From Xanthobacteraceae bacterium (lineage in GTDB: Bacteria; Pseudomonadota; Alphaproteobacteria; Rhizobiales; Xanthobacteraceae), in assembly GCA_030037105.1 (NCBI GenBank), contig JASHRY010000088.1, positions 1 to 16,336 of the forward strand: 16,336 bases of DNA, written 5' to 3'. Below, piece by piece: positions 6,682 to 12,557 of the stretch. The notes below the pieces were generated by a model, which worked only from the letters and a program-made list of their open reading frames with translations, was not told the origin of the DNA and did no database searches. Both the position numbers and the translations under genes were made by a program. The stretch's first letter is position 1, and every line of letters starts with the position of its first letter.

Positions 6682-7467
6682 ATGGCGCCCGCGGACCCGT
6701 TTGCCCATTTCGAGCGCGAAACTCATGCCGTCAACGGCGTGAAGACGGCGGTGCTCACGGCCGGCCGCGGACAGCCTCTCGTCTTCTTTCACGGCGCCGG
6801 AATCTGGCACGGGCTCAAGTTCGCGCTGCCGTGGACGGAGCAGTTCCGGGTCATCGTGCCCATCCATCCGGGCATCGGCGAGTCCGGCGACGACCCGTCG
6901 ATGACCGACATCCACGACTACGTCATGCATTATCTGGAGCTGTTCGATGCGCTCCGGCTCGACAAGATGCGCCTGGTCGGCTTCTCGCTCGGCGGCTGGA
7001 TAGCCGCGAGGTTCGCCGTCGAGCACGGCCGCCGGGTCGAGCGACTCGTGCTCGTGGGGCCGGCGGGCCTGCGCGACAAGGAGCATCCCGGCCCCGATCT
7101 GTTCAAGCTGTCGCCGGAGGAGCTCACCGGCATGCTGGTCACGAACTTCGACGTGATCAAACCCTATCTGCCGGAGAAACCCAACGATCTCGACTTCATG
7201 GGCGAGCGCTACCGCGAAGGTGGCACGCTGGCGCGGCTCATGTGGGAGCATCCATATGACGCGAAACTGCCGCGCTACCTGCACCGCCTGACCATGCCGA
7301 CGCTGCTGGTCTGGGGAGGCAACGATCGCCTCATCCCGGTGGCGCAGTCGGAGACGTGGCGCCGCCTCGTGCCCAAGGCCGACCTGAAAATCTTCCCGGG
7401 CGCGAGCCACCTCGTGCTCGACGAGAAACGCGAGGCAGTGGACGCGGTGCAGCGGTTCTTATCGTGA
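6682..7467 (+). CDS. Alpha/beta fold hydrolase
   Basis: This is a 261-residue cytoplasmic alpha/beta hydrolase with a complete visible catalytic triad: Ser102 in the nucleophile elbow GFSLGG, Asp215 in WGGNDRLIP, and His243 in GASHLVLDE. The oxyanion-hole loop FFHGAG (35-40) and the HPGIGESG block (62-69) fit the meta-cleavage-product hydrolase / epoxide hydrolase-like group. The start ATG at 6682 has GAAGGAGG about 8 bases upstream and follows the monooxygenase stop by 15 bases, so the two form a likely operon. A hydrolase next to a flavin monooxygenase suggests ester or C-C bond hydrolysis of an oxidised intermediate. This is inference from context, and the exact substrate cannot be named. 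Confidence 0.9.
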   Translation: MAPADPFAHFERETHAVNGVKTAVLTAGRGQPLVFFHGAGIWHGLKFALPWTEQFRVIVPIHPGIGESGDDPSMTDIHDYVMHYLELFDALRLDKMRLVGFSLGGWIAARFAVEHGRRVERLVLVGPAGLRDKEHPGPDLFKLSPEELTGMLVTNFDVIKPYLPEKPNDLDFMGERYREGGTLARLMWEHPYDAKLPRYLHRLTMPTLLVWGGNDRLIPVAQSETWRRLVPKADLKIFPGASHLVLDEKREAVDAVQRFLS

Positions 7468-7566
7468 GCCGCCGCTGTTTGATGATTGCCGGCCGCCGGA
7501 CTGATTGTTAGCCTCACCGAGGCGACGGCATGGGGTGCTGAACAGAAAACCTGGGGGAAACGTATC

Positions 7567-7968
7567 ATGAAAAAATATCAGGACATTTTGTCTCTCATCG
7601 CACGCGTGCTGTTGGCCGCCGGCTTCCTCTTGTTCGGCTGCACCAAGCTGTTCGTGTTCGGCCCGAACGGGACGGCGCAGTATTTGGGCAGCGTATGGCA
7701 CGCGCCATTTCCCACCGTGGCGGCTTGGGTCGCCATTATCATCGAAAATCTCGGCGCCTTGGCTATTCTCTTCGGTTTCAAGGCCCGATGGGCCGCGGCC
7801 GTGCTGGCCCTCTGGTGTCTGTTCACCGGCTTTGGCTTTCATTTGCCGGCGGGAGGCGCCGATAACCTGAGCAATTTGTACAAGAACCTGGTGATGGCGG
7901 GCGGCTTCCTGTACGTGGTGGCTTATGGCGCCGGCGCCCTGAGCATCGACGGCGCAGACATAGCCTGA
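7567..7968 (+). CDS. DoxX family membrane protein
   Basis: This is a 133-residue inner-membrane protein with four predicted membrane helices. They are around residues 8-27 (SLIARVLLAAGFLLFGCTKL), 48-70, 73-92 and 111-129. The first helix with its RVLLAxxFLxxGxxKL pattern is diagnostic of the DoxX/SURF4-like family. Members include a subunit of archaeal thiosulfate:quinone oxidoreductase and many bacterial proteins of redox or stress roles that are not well defined. The ATG at 7567 was chosen over an upstream in-frame TTG at 7486 because the extra 27 residues are polar and not family-like. A GGGGGAAA purine run lies about 6 bases upstream. It is 99 bases after the hydrolase, so it may be a separate unit. 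It converges with the next gene. Confidence 0.85.
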   Translation: MKKYQDILSLIARVLLAAGFLLFGCTKLFVFGPNGTAQYLGSVWHAPFPTVAAWVAIIIENLGALAILFGFKARWAAAVLALWCLFTGFGFHLPAGGADNLSNLYKNLVMAGGFLYVVAYGAGALSIDGADIA

Positions 7969-7991
7969 TCGCGAACGACGTAAACCGCAGC

Positions 7992-8771
7992 CTACTGAAA
8001 TTCCGCCACGGCGTTGCGGAGCCTTTCGATGTCCTCGGGCCGCGACAGGCGGTGGTCGCCGTCCTTGACCAGGGTGAGAACCACGTCGTCGCTGGCCAGC
8101 CGCGAGACCAGTTCCACCGCGTGCCGCCACGGCACGTCGGCATCCTCGACGCCTTGCAGGACGCGCACCGGACATCCGGTCTCGATCATGTCGCCGAGGA
8201 GGAGGTGCCGTCGCCCCTCCTCGATCAGTTGCCGCGTGACCGGATAGGGCTCCGGCGAATATTCCGACGGCCGCAACCAGACGCCGTTCTCCTCGATCTC
8301 GCGTCTGATCGCCGGGTCGAAGCGTTTCCACATCAATTCCTCGGTGAAATCGACCGCGGGCGCGACCAGCACCAGGCCGGCGACCGAAGCCGGCAAGGTT
8401 TGTCCGCGTGCGCGCAAGGCGCGAACCATGAGCAAAGCGAGCCAGCCGCCCATCGACGAGCCGACCACGATCTGCGGACCGCGGCAGCAGGCGTCGAAAA
8501 CGGCGAGGCTGTCGGCGAGCCATCGTCCGATCGTGCCCTCGGTGAACGTGCCGCCGGATTCGCCGTGGCCGGAATAGTCGAAGCGCACGCACGCGCGTCC
8601 GGTCCGTTCGGCCCAATGCGCCAGCGCCGCGGCTTTGGTGCCTTTCATGTCGGACTTGTAGCCGGGCAGAAAGAACAGGCCGGGCGCCGCGCCGGCGCGC
8701 GCGCGCACCGCGAGGACGCGCCGCTCGCCGTCCGCTGCAATTTCCAGGAATTTCAGTCCGTTATCGTTCAT
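7992..8771 (-). CDS. ABHD10-like alpha/beta hydrolase
   Basis: This 259-residue alpha/beta hydrolase closely follows the pattern of the ABHD10 family (in animals a mitochondrial depalmitoylase and acyl-glucuronide esterase). Blocks in order are FFLPGYKSDMKGTKA, ACVRFDYSGHGESGG, PQIVVGSSMGGWLAL with nucleophile Ser106, the conserved NGVWLRPSEYS lid, LQGVEDADVPW with acid Asp210, and DGDHRLSR with His240. The ATG at 8771-8769 begins the conserved region. The frame is open far upstream to 9506, but that is antisense to infC. The Shine-Dalgarno is weak. It is divergent from infC, with 222 bases between. Bacterial members are thought to be thioesterases or carboxylesterases; the substrate is unknown. 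Confidence 0.88.
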   Translation of the reverse strand: MNDNGLKFLEIAADGERRVLAVRARAGAAPGLFFLPGYKSDMKGTKAAALAHWAERTGRACVRFDYSGHGESGGTFTEGTIGRWLADSLAVFDACCRGPQIVVGSSMGGWLALLMVRALRARGQTLPASVAGLVLVAPAVDFTEELMWKRFDPAIRREIEENGVWLRPSEYSPEPYPVTRQLIEEGRRHLLLGDMIETGCPVRVLQGVEDADVPWRHAVELVSRLASDDVVLTLVKDGDHRLSRPEDIERLRNAVAEFQ

Positions 8772-8875
8772 GCAATGGTTGCGGCGGCGACGCGGCGGCG
8801 ACGACAGCCGAAGCATCGCCGGGGCATGTTTCGCCGCAATGGCCCCCATGCGCAAGTGAGCCCGCCGCTTCGACG

Positions 8876-8904
8876 TTGACTTCAACTCGAAAACTCCCGA
8901 TCTT
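8876..8904 (+). promoter_or_regulatory. Candidate promoter for infC
   Basis: TTGACT at 8876-8881 and, after 17 bases, GATCTT at 8899-8904 lie in the divergent hydrolase/infC intergenic region (8772-8993), which has no other clear gene. The -35 is good and the -10 is weak. The leader before the ATT start of infC would be about 80-85 bases. Confidence 0.3.
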
Positions 8905-8993
8905 CCCGGTTCACCGATCGGCGCCGCGGATTTGTCTGGCGTGGTCCGCGCGGAGGCGAACGGCTCGTCGCAACGGCACAGGAGAAAAGGACC

Positions 8994-9533
8994 ATTCGTC
9001 GTCCGATCAGAACTGCGCAACCCGCCGCCAAAGAGGGTCCGCGCATCAACGAGGAGATCCGCGTCCGCGAGGTCCAGCTCATTGACAAGGATGGCGCCAA
9101 CAAGGGCGTCACGGAAATCAGCGCCGCGCTGGCCATGGCGCAGGAGGCCGGGCTCGATCTGGTGGAGATCGCGCCGAATTCGGTGCCGCCGGTCTGCAAG
9201 ATTCTCGACTACGGCAAGTACAAATACCAGTCGCAGAAGAAGGCCGCCGAGGCGCGCAAGAAGCAGAAAACCGTCGAGATCAAGGAGATCAAGCTGCGGC
9301 CGATGATCGACGACCACGATTACGACGTGAAGATGCGCTCGATCCAGCGTTTTTTCCAGGAAGGCGACAAGGTCAAGGTGACGTTGCGCTTCCGCGGCCG
9401 CGAAATGGCGCACCAGGAGCTGGGCTACAAGCTGCTCGACCGCGTCAAGGGCGACACGGCGAAGATCGCCAAGATCGAGCAGGAGCCGCGCTTCGAAGGC
9501 CGCCAAGTGGTGATGGTGCTGGCGCCGCGGTGA
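8994..9533 (+). CDS. infC: Translation initiation factor IF-3
   Basis: This is a 179-residue IF-3, which binds the 30S subunit, discriminates start codons and keeps subunits apart. The N-domain contains [17 protein letters not shown] and [20 protein letters not shown]. The basic linker helix is [15 protein letters not shown]. The C-domain contains [17 protein letters not shown] and [17 protein letters not shown]. No ATG, GTG or TTG opens the frame before M48, which would delete half the N-domain. The frame instead extends to ATT at 8994 (then CGTCGTCCG, giving MRRP, the usual alphaproteobacterial N-terminus), with AGGAG starting 14 bases upstream. AUU starts are classical for infC and allow autoregulation by IF-3. 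The total length fits the E. coli protein at 180. The start assignment is strongly supported but is inference. Confidence 0.95.
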   Translation: MRRPIRTAQPAAKEGPRINEEIRVREVQLIDKDGANKGVTEISAALAMAQEAGLDLVEIAPNSVPPVCKILDYGKYKYQSQKKAAEARKKQKTVEIKEIKLRPMIDDHDYDVKMRSIQRFFQEGDKVKVTLRFRGREMAHQELGYKLLDRVKGDTAKIAKIEQEPRFEGRQVVMVLAPR

Positions 9534-9566
9534 TTCCCGCCGGTTGGCGAATGCGGCGATATCGGC

Positions 9567-9595
9567 AATGATGCCCGCGTGACGCGGGATTCATT
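9567..9595 (+). terminator. Hairpin in the infC-GYD gene spacer
   Basis: CCCGCG (9574-9579), a 3-base loop TGA and CGCGGG (9583-9588) form an inner stem. AATGA/TCATT (9567-9571 / 9591-9595) extends it beyond a 2x2 internal loop. There is no following T-run, so it is at best a weak terminator or an mRNA-stabilising hairpin separating infC from the next gene. Confidence 0.3.
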
Positions 9596-9613
9596 CAGAA
9601 AGAGGAGACGATC

Positions 9614-9907
9614 ATGCCGACATTCATCACAATGCTGAACTGGACCGACCAGGGAATTCGCTCGGTCAAGGATTCGCCCAAACGCACGCAAGCGGCACGC
9701 GCGGCGGCGAAGAAATTCGGCATCGAGTTCAAGCAGATATATCTTACTTCGGGTGAATTCGACCTGCTGGCCATCGCCGAGGCGCCAAACGCCGATAGCG
9801 TCGCCAAGTTTGCCTTGGTGACCGGCGCGCAGGGCAATGTGCGCACGCGGACCGTGCAGGCCTGGACCGAGTCGGAAATAGCCAAGCTAATTTCCGAGCT
9901 TCCATAA
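9614..9907 (+). CDS. GYD domain-containing protein
   Basis: This is a 97-residue protein matching the GYD family (PF08734). It has the opening MPTFITMLNWTDQGIRSVKD, a central KFGIEFKQIYLTSGEFDLLA that carries the family's G-x-Y/F-D element (here GEFD), and a C-terminal VRTRTVQAW. These are small ferredoxin-like alpha/beta proteins of unknown function, sometimes annotated as stress-related. The ATG at 9614 has AAGAGGAGA 7-9 bases upstream, so it is well set for translation. It lies on the same strand between infC and rpmI, separated from each by 80 and 224 bases, breaking the usual infC-rpmI proximity. No functional link to translation is known to me. Confidence 0.85.
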   Translation: MPTFITMLNWTDQGIRSVKDSPKRTQAARAAAKKFGIEFKQIYLTSGEFDLLAIAEAPNADSVAKFALVTGAQGNVRTRTVQAWTESEIAKLISELP

Positions 9908-9976
9908 CGCCCGAAAGCTCCGATTTGAGGAAGGCGGGCGGCGGCGCGGCGGCTCCGTCGCAGCCGGAAGCGGAAT

Positions 9977-10005
9977 TTGCCATTCGCCGCCGCCTCTGCC
10001 ATAAC
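9977..10005 (+). promoter_or_regulatory. Candidate promoter for rpmI-rplT
   Basis: TTGCCA (9977-9982), an exact 17-base spacer and CATAAC (10000-10005) lie in the 224-base gap after the GYD gene. Start of transcription near 10012 would give a leader of about 120 bases, which contains the four hairpins annotated separately. Pattern match only. Confidence 0.4.
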
Positions 10006-10029
10006 CGCGCCCTCCCGCCGCCCGGCTGA

Positions 10030-10110
10030 CACGGGCTGCCGTGGCGGCGGCGAAGTGCTCATCAGCACACGATCGTCGGATCGTTCGGCGCTCGGGCCGC
10101 AGCCGGAGCG
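10030..10110 (+). promoter_or_regulatory. Four tandem hairpins in the rpmI leader, possible ribosomal-protein autoregulatory element
   Basis: In order: CACGG-GCTG-CCGTG (10030-10043), GTGCT-CATC-AGCAC (10055-10068), CGATC-GTCG-GATCG (10070-10083), and CGCTC-g-GGC-CGCA-GCC-g-GAGCG (10089-10110). All stems are perfect apart from a symmetric G/G mismatch in the last. They end 11 bases before the AGGAGAG Shine-Dalgarno of rpmI. In other bacteria the L35-L20 operon is autoregulated by L20 binding to a leader structure. A comparable role here is inferred, not matched to a known family. Confidence 0.4.
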
Positions 10111-10131
10111 CGTCGTCATCAGGAGAGCCAA

Positions 10132-10332
10132 ATGCCCAAGATCAAGACCAAGTCCGGCGCCAAGAAGCGCTTCAAGGTGACGGCCGGCGGAAAGGTGCTC
10201 TACCAGCAGTCGCGCAAGCGCCACGGCATGATCAAGCGCACCAAGAAGCAGATCCGCCAGTTGCGCGGCACCGCCGTGCTGTTCAAGACCGACGGCGACA
10301 ACGTCAAGAAATATTTTCTGCCGAACGGCTGA
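10132..10332 (+). CDS. rpmI: 50S ribosomal protein L35
   Basis: This is a 66-residue basic ribosomal protein of the large subunit. The sequence starts [20 protein letters not shown], continues through [20 protein letters not shown] and ends VKKYFLPNG, the classic bL35 pattern at full length. The start ATG at 10132 has AGGAGAGCCA directly upstream. rplT follows after 62 bases, forming the widely conserved rpmI-rplT pair. The gene is preceded by the structured leader at 10030-10110. Confidence 0.97.
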   Translation: MPKIKTKSGAKKRFKVTAGGKVLYQQSRKRHGMIKRTKKQIRQLRGTAVLFKTDGDNVKKYFLPNG

Positions 10333-10394
10333 CCGTTCGGCCGGCCGTATGAGGCGGCCGATCCGTTCGTCCCGTTGTGCACAGGAGATCAGTC

Positions 10395-10751
10395 ATGGCA
10401 CGCGTCAAACGCGGCGTCACCGCCCATGCCAGGCACAAGAAGGTGCTCAAGGCCGCCAAGGGCTATTACGGCCGGCGCAAGAACACGATCCGCATCGCCA
10501 AGCAGGCGGTGGAGAAAGCCAACCAATACGCCTACCGCGACCGCAAGCGAAGGAAGCGCACGTTCCGCGCTTTGTGGATCCAGCGTCTCAACGCGGCGGT
10601 GCGCCCGTTCGGCCTCAACTACAGCCGCTTCATCGCCGGCTTGAGCAGGGCCGGCATCGTGGTCGATCGCAAGGTGCTCTCCGACCTCGCCATCCGCGAG
10701 CCCGCAGCCTTCGCGGCGATCGTCGGCCAGGCTAAATCGGCGCTGGCTTGA
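10395..10751 (+). CDS. rplT: 50S ribosomal protein L20
   Basis: This 118-residue bL20 protein is needed early in large-subunit assembly and binds 23S rRNA through its long basic N-terminal tail. The start [20 protein letters not shown] and the following [20 protein letters not shown] are diagnostic. [17 protein letters not shown] and NYSRFIAGL form the globular part. The ATG at 10395 is the conserved start with ACAGGAG about 8 bases upstream; an in-frame ATG at 10377 would add six unlikely residues. In many bacteria L20 represses its own operon by binding the leader mRNA. pheS follows after 58 bases. Confidence 0.97.
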   Translation: MARVKRGVTAHARHKKVLKAAKGYYGRRKNTIRIAKQAVEKANQYAYRDRKRRKRTFRALWIQRLNAAVRPFGLNYSRFIAGLSRAGIVVDRKVLSDLAIREPAAFAAIVGQAKSALA

Positions 10752-10782
10752 CGGAGGACGGGGGACGGACGACAGACGACGG

Positions 10783-10798
10783 ACGGCGTCGTCGCCGT
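10783..10798 (+). promoter_or_regulatory. Hairpin just upstream of pheS
   Basis: ACGGCG-TCGT-CGCCGT forms a perfect 6-bp stem with a 4-base loop, ending 11 bases before the pheS ATG. The only strong Shine-Dalgarno-like GGAGG is at 10753-10757, far upstream, and the stretch between is a GAC-rich low-complexity run. The hairpin may influence pheS translation. No Phe-rich leader peptide of the E. coli pheM type was found. Confidence 0.3.
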
Positions 10799-10809
10799 TC
10801 TCCGGCACC

Positions 10810-11892
10810 ATGACCGATATCGCGCAGATCGAGCAACAAATTCTCGCCGACGTCGCCGCCGCGCGCGACGAGGCCGCGCTCGAAGCGGCGCGCGTGGCCG
10901 CGCTCGGCAAGAACGGCGCGATCACGGCCCTATTGAAGACGCTGGGCACCCTGCCGCCGGCAGAACGCAAAAATCGGGGATCGCTGATCAACGGGCTCAA
11001 GGAGCGCGTCAATGCGGCGCTCGCCGCGCGCCGCGCGGCGCTCAAGGGCGCGGCGCTCGCGGCACGGCTCGACGCCGAGAGCCTCGACGTCACGCTGCCG
11101 GTGCGCGCGGCGTCGGCCGAGATCGGCCGCGTGCACCCGATCACCCAGGTGATCGACGAATTGACCGCGATCTTCGCCGATATGGGCTTTTCGGTCGCCG
11201 AAGGGCCGGACATCGAGACCGACGATTACAACTTCACCAAGCTCAATTTTCCGCCGGACCATCCGGCGCGCGACATGCAGGACACGTTCTTCTTCAATTC
11301 GAAGCCAGACGGCTCGCGGCCCCTTCTGCGCACGCACACTTCGCCGGTGCAGGTGCGCACGATGCTCGCGCAAAAGCCGCCGATCCGCGTCATCATTCCC
11401 GGCCGCACTTATCGCAGCGATTCGGATCAGACGCACACGCCGATGTTCCATCAGGTCGAGGGCCTGGTCGTCGATCGCAGCTCGCATCTCGGCCATCTGA
11501 AGTGGATCCTGGAGGAATTCTGCAAGGCCTTCTTCGAGGTCGATCGGGTCAAGATGCGCTTTCGTCCTTCGTTCTTCCCGTTCACCGAGCCGTCGCTCGA
11601 AGTCGACATCCAGTGCCGGCGCGACAAGGACGAGATCCGCTTCGGCGAGGGCGAGGACTGGCTGGAGATCCTCGGCTGCGGCATGGTGCATCCGAACGTG
11701 CTGAGAAATTGCGGGCTCGATCCCGACGAATTCCAGGGCTTTGCCTGGGGCATGGGCATCGACCGCATCGCCATGCTCAAATACGGCATGGCGGACCTGC
11801 GTGCCTTCTTCGAGGCCGACGTCCGCTGGCTTACCCATTACGGCTTCCGTCCGCTTGATTTTCCCACCTTGGCGGGGGGATTGAGCTCATGA
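10810..11892 (+). CDS. pheS: Phenylalanyl-tRNA synthetase alpha subunit
   Basis: This 360-residue catalytic alpha subunit of the alpha2-beta2 PheRS activates phenylalanine with ATP and charges tRNA-Phe. An N-terminal coiled-coil region (residues ~1-90, Ala/Arg/Glu-rich) binds tRNA. The class II catalytic core starts near [13 protein letters not shown]. Motif 2 is [20 protein letters not shown] (about 249-268). Motif 3 is [10 protein letters not shown] (about 315-324). [11 protein letters not shown] and the [12 protein letters not shown] block are also diagnostic. The start ATG is family-consistent but lacks a near Shine-Dalgarno. pheT normally follows directly; here a 664-base insert with a DUF559 gene and repeats separates them. 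Confidence 0.97.
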   Translation: MTDIAQIEQQILADVAAARDEAALEAARVAALGKNGAITALLKTLGTLPPAERKNRGSLINGLKERVNAALAARRAALKGAALAARLDAESLDVTLPVRAASAEIGRVHPITQVIDELTAIFADMGFSVAEGPDIETDDYNFTKLNFPPDHPARDMQDTFFFNSKPDGSRPLLRTHTSPVQVRTMLAQKPPIRVIIPGRTYRSDSDQTHTPMFHQVEGLVVDRSSHLGHLKWILEEFCKAFFEVDRVKMRFRPSFFPFTEPSLEVDIQCRRDKDEIRFGEGEDWLEILGCGMVHPNVLRNCGLDPDEFQGFAWGMGIDRIAMLKYGMADLRAFFEADVRWLTHYGFRPLDFPTLAGGLSS

Positions 11893-11929
11893 GCGCAAAA
11901 GACTTGGTTTATGAGCGGAGATGCAAACG

Positions 11930-11967
11930 CCTCACCTTTCCCCGCGAGGAGGAGGTCGGACCGCGAA
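11930..11967. repeat. Possible degenerate dispersed-repeat fragment
   Basis: The stretch from CCTCACCTTTCCCC through GGTCGGACCGCGAAGC resembles the C-rich / TCGGA-CGCGAAGC intergenic repeats common in Hyphomicrobiales genomes, but its pairing is poor and it looks decayed. It lies between the pheS stop and the left 41-bp repeat. The resemblance is from general memory and not verified. Confidence 0.25.
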
Positions 11968-11987
11968 GCAAGACACGACACTCGGCC

Positions 11988-12028
11988 TGTTCCCTCCCCC
12001 CTTGTGGGGGAGGGTCAGGGAGGGGGGT
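11988..12028 (+). repeat. Left 41-bp inverted repeat
   Basis: Starts TGTTCCCTCCCCCC and ends CAGGGAGGGGGGT. Within it CCCTCCCCC (11992-12000) pairs with GGGGGAGGG (12006-12014) around a CTTGT loop, so each copy is itself a hairpin. It also contains four G-tracts (12006-12027) that fit a G-quadruplex motif on the plus strand. It ends 5 bases before the DUF559 GTG start. Confidence 0.85.
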
Positions 12029-12032
12029 GTAG

Positions 12033-12557
12033 GTGCCGCACGCGAAGGTCAGCGAGCAGCAGCGAAGCCGCGCCCGGCAGCTTCGTCGGACGATGACGCG
12101 CGCCGAGACTTTACTGTGGCGTTATCTGAAAGCGCACCACATTGATGGACTGCCTTTTCGCCGCCAAGCGCCAATGCGACAATTCATTGCTGACTTTGTT
12201 TGCCACTCGGCGCGGATCGTCGTGGAAGTCGACGGGGCAAGCCACGATTTTCATTCGCGGCTTCGCAACGATCGAAAACGCGACCAATGGTTCGGGTCGC
12301 AGGGTTATGTTGTCCTTCGTTTTACCAACGAGCAGGTTCTGAAAAACCTGACCGGCGTGATTGAGGTCATTCGCAAGACCGCCTCCGCTCGTTCGCAAAC
12401 GTTACCCCCCTCCCTGGCCCTCCCCCACAAGGGGGGAGGGAACACGCATGCGGACGTACCGGAATGTTCGCGAGAGTCCCCAATCCCCCACAAAGGGGGA
12501 GGGAACAGGTTAGCGCAAGCGGCCACGCGCTCTCTGGTGCGCGGAGTCCGAGCATGA
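12033..12557 (+). CDS. DUF559 domain-containing endonuclease-fold protein
   Basis: This 174-residue frame's first ~120 residues are a complete DUF559 domain, related to Vsr-like / PD-(D/E)XK nucleases. Visible elements are the helix [20 protein letters not shown] (21-40), [14 protein letters not shown] with Asp54, [11 protein letters not shown] with Glu65, Asp67 and His71, and the late strand [16 protein letters not shown]. The GTG at 12033 gives the usual VPHxKV opening, and a later ATG at residue 21 would cut the first helix. No clear Shine-Dalgarno is present apart from the G-rich repeat. Residues ~121-174 are encoded by the repeats ([14 protein letters not shown] and PIPHKGGGN) and are not part of the domain. 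The stop overlaps the pheT start. Function is unproven. A DNA nuclease, repeat-processing or mobility role is inference. Confidence 0.82.
   Translation: MPHAKVSEQQRSRARQLRRTMTRAETLLWRYLKAHHIDGLPFRRQAPMRQFIADFVCHSARIVVEVDGASHDFHSRLRNDRKRDQWFGSQGYVVLRFTNEQVLKNLTGVIEVIRKTASARSQTLPPSLALPHKGGGNTHADVPECSRESPIPHKGGGNRLAQAATRSLVRGVRA
12404..12444 (-). repeat. Right 41-bp inverted repeat
   Basis: Reverse complement of the left copy with a single difference (12417 versus 12015). It begins ACCCCCCTCCC and ends GGGGGGAGGGAACA on the plus strand. It lies inside the open reading frame of the DUF559 gene but beyond its conserved domain. Its G-quadruplex motif is on the minus strand. Confidence 0.85.
12484..12509 (-). 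repeat. Third, partial copy of the repeat
   Basis: In reverse complement it reads CCTGTTCCCTCCCCC then TTTGTGGGGGA, matching 25 of 26 bases with the left copy region 11986-12011. It keeps the hairpin core but lacks the second G-rich arm. It has the same orientation as the right repeat and lies 47 bases before pheT. Confidence 0.75.

Larger units (their letters stand above)
11988..12509. mobile_element. Repeat-bracketed DUF559 unit inserted between pheS and pheT
   Basis: A DUF559 nuclease-fold gene is flanked by 41-bp inverted repeats (40/41 identity) 5 bases before its start codon and about 9 bases after the end of its conserved domain. A third partial copy lies at 12484-12509. There is no transposase. 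A 7-base direct repeat AGCGCAA (11892-11898 and 12512-12518) flanks the whole insert, though this could be chance. The organisation suggests a compact repeat-associated unit, comparable in logic to REP/RAYT pairs. Mobility is inference. Confidence 0.5.

Noticed and set aside
5920..7410. Long antisense open frame over the monooxygenase and hydrolase genes
   Set aside because: The composition (Arg, Glu, His and Asp rich, repeated HDD/RRR) is that of an antisense shadow in GC-rich DNA, and both plus-strand genes are clear.
8772..9506. Upstream extension of the ABHD10-like hydrolase frame
   Set aside because: It is antisense to infC and lacks hydrolase-like residues. The conserved family start is at 8771.
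9135..9533. infC starting at the first ATG
   Set aside because: This would remove 47 residues of the conserved N-domain, while homology clearly continues upstream to the ATT.
11911..12145. Two short plus-strand frames after pheS
   Set aside because: They consist mainly of repeat sequence and have no family pattern; the DUF559 frame explains the region.
11988..12509. CRISPR-like array
   Set aside because: There are only three copies, in mixed orientation, with a gene between two of them. This is not an array of regular spacers.
12464..12556. pheT beginning at 12464
   Set aside because: The extra 31 residues are translated repeat; the family N-terminus MKFTFGWLK is at 12557.
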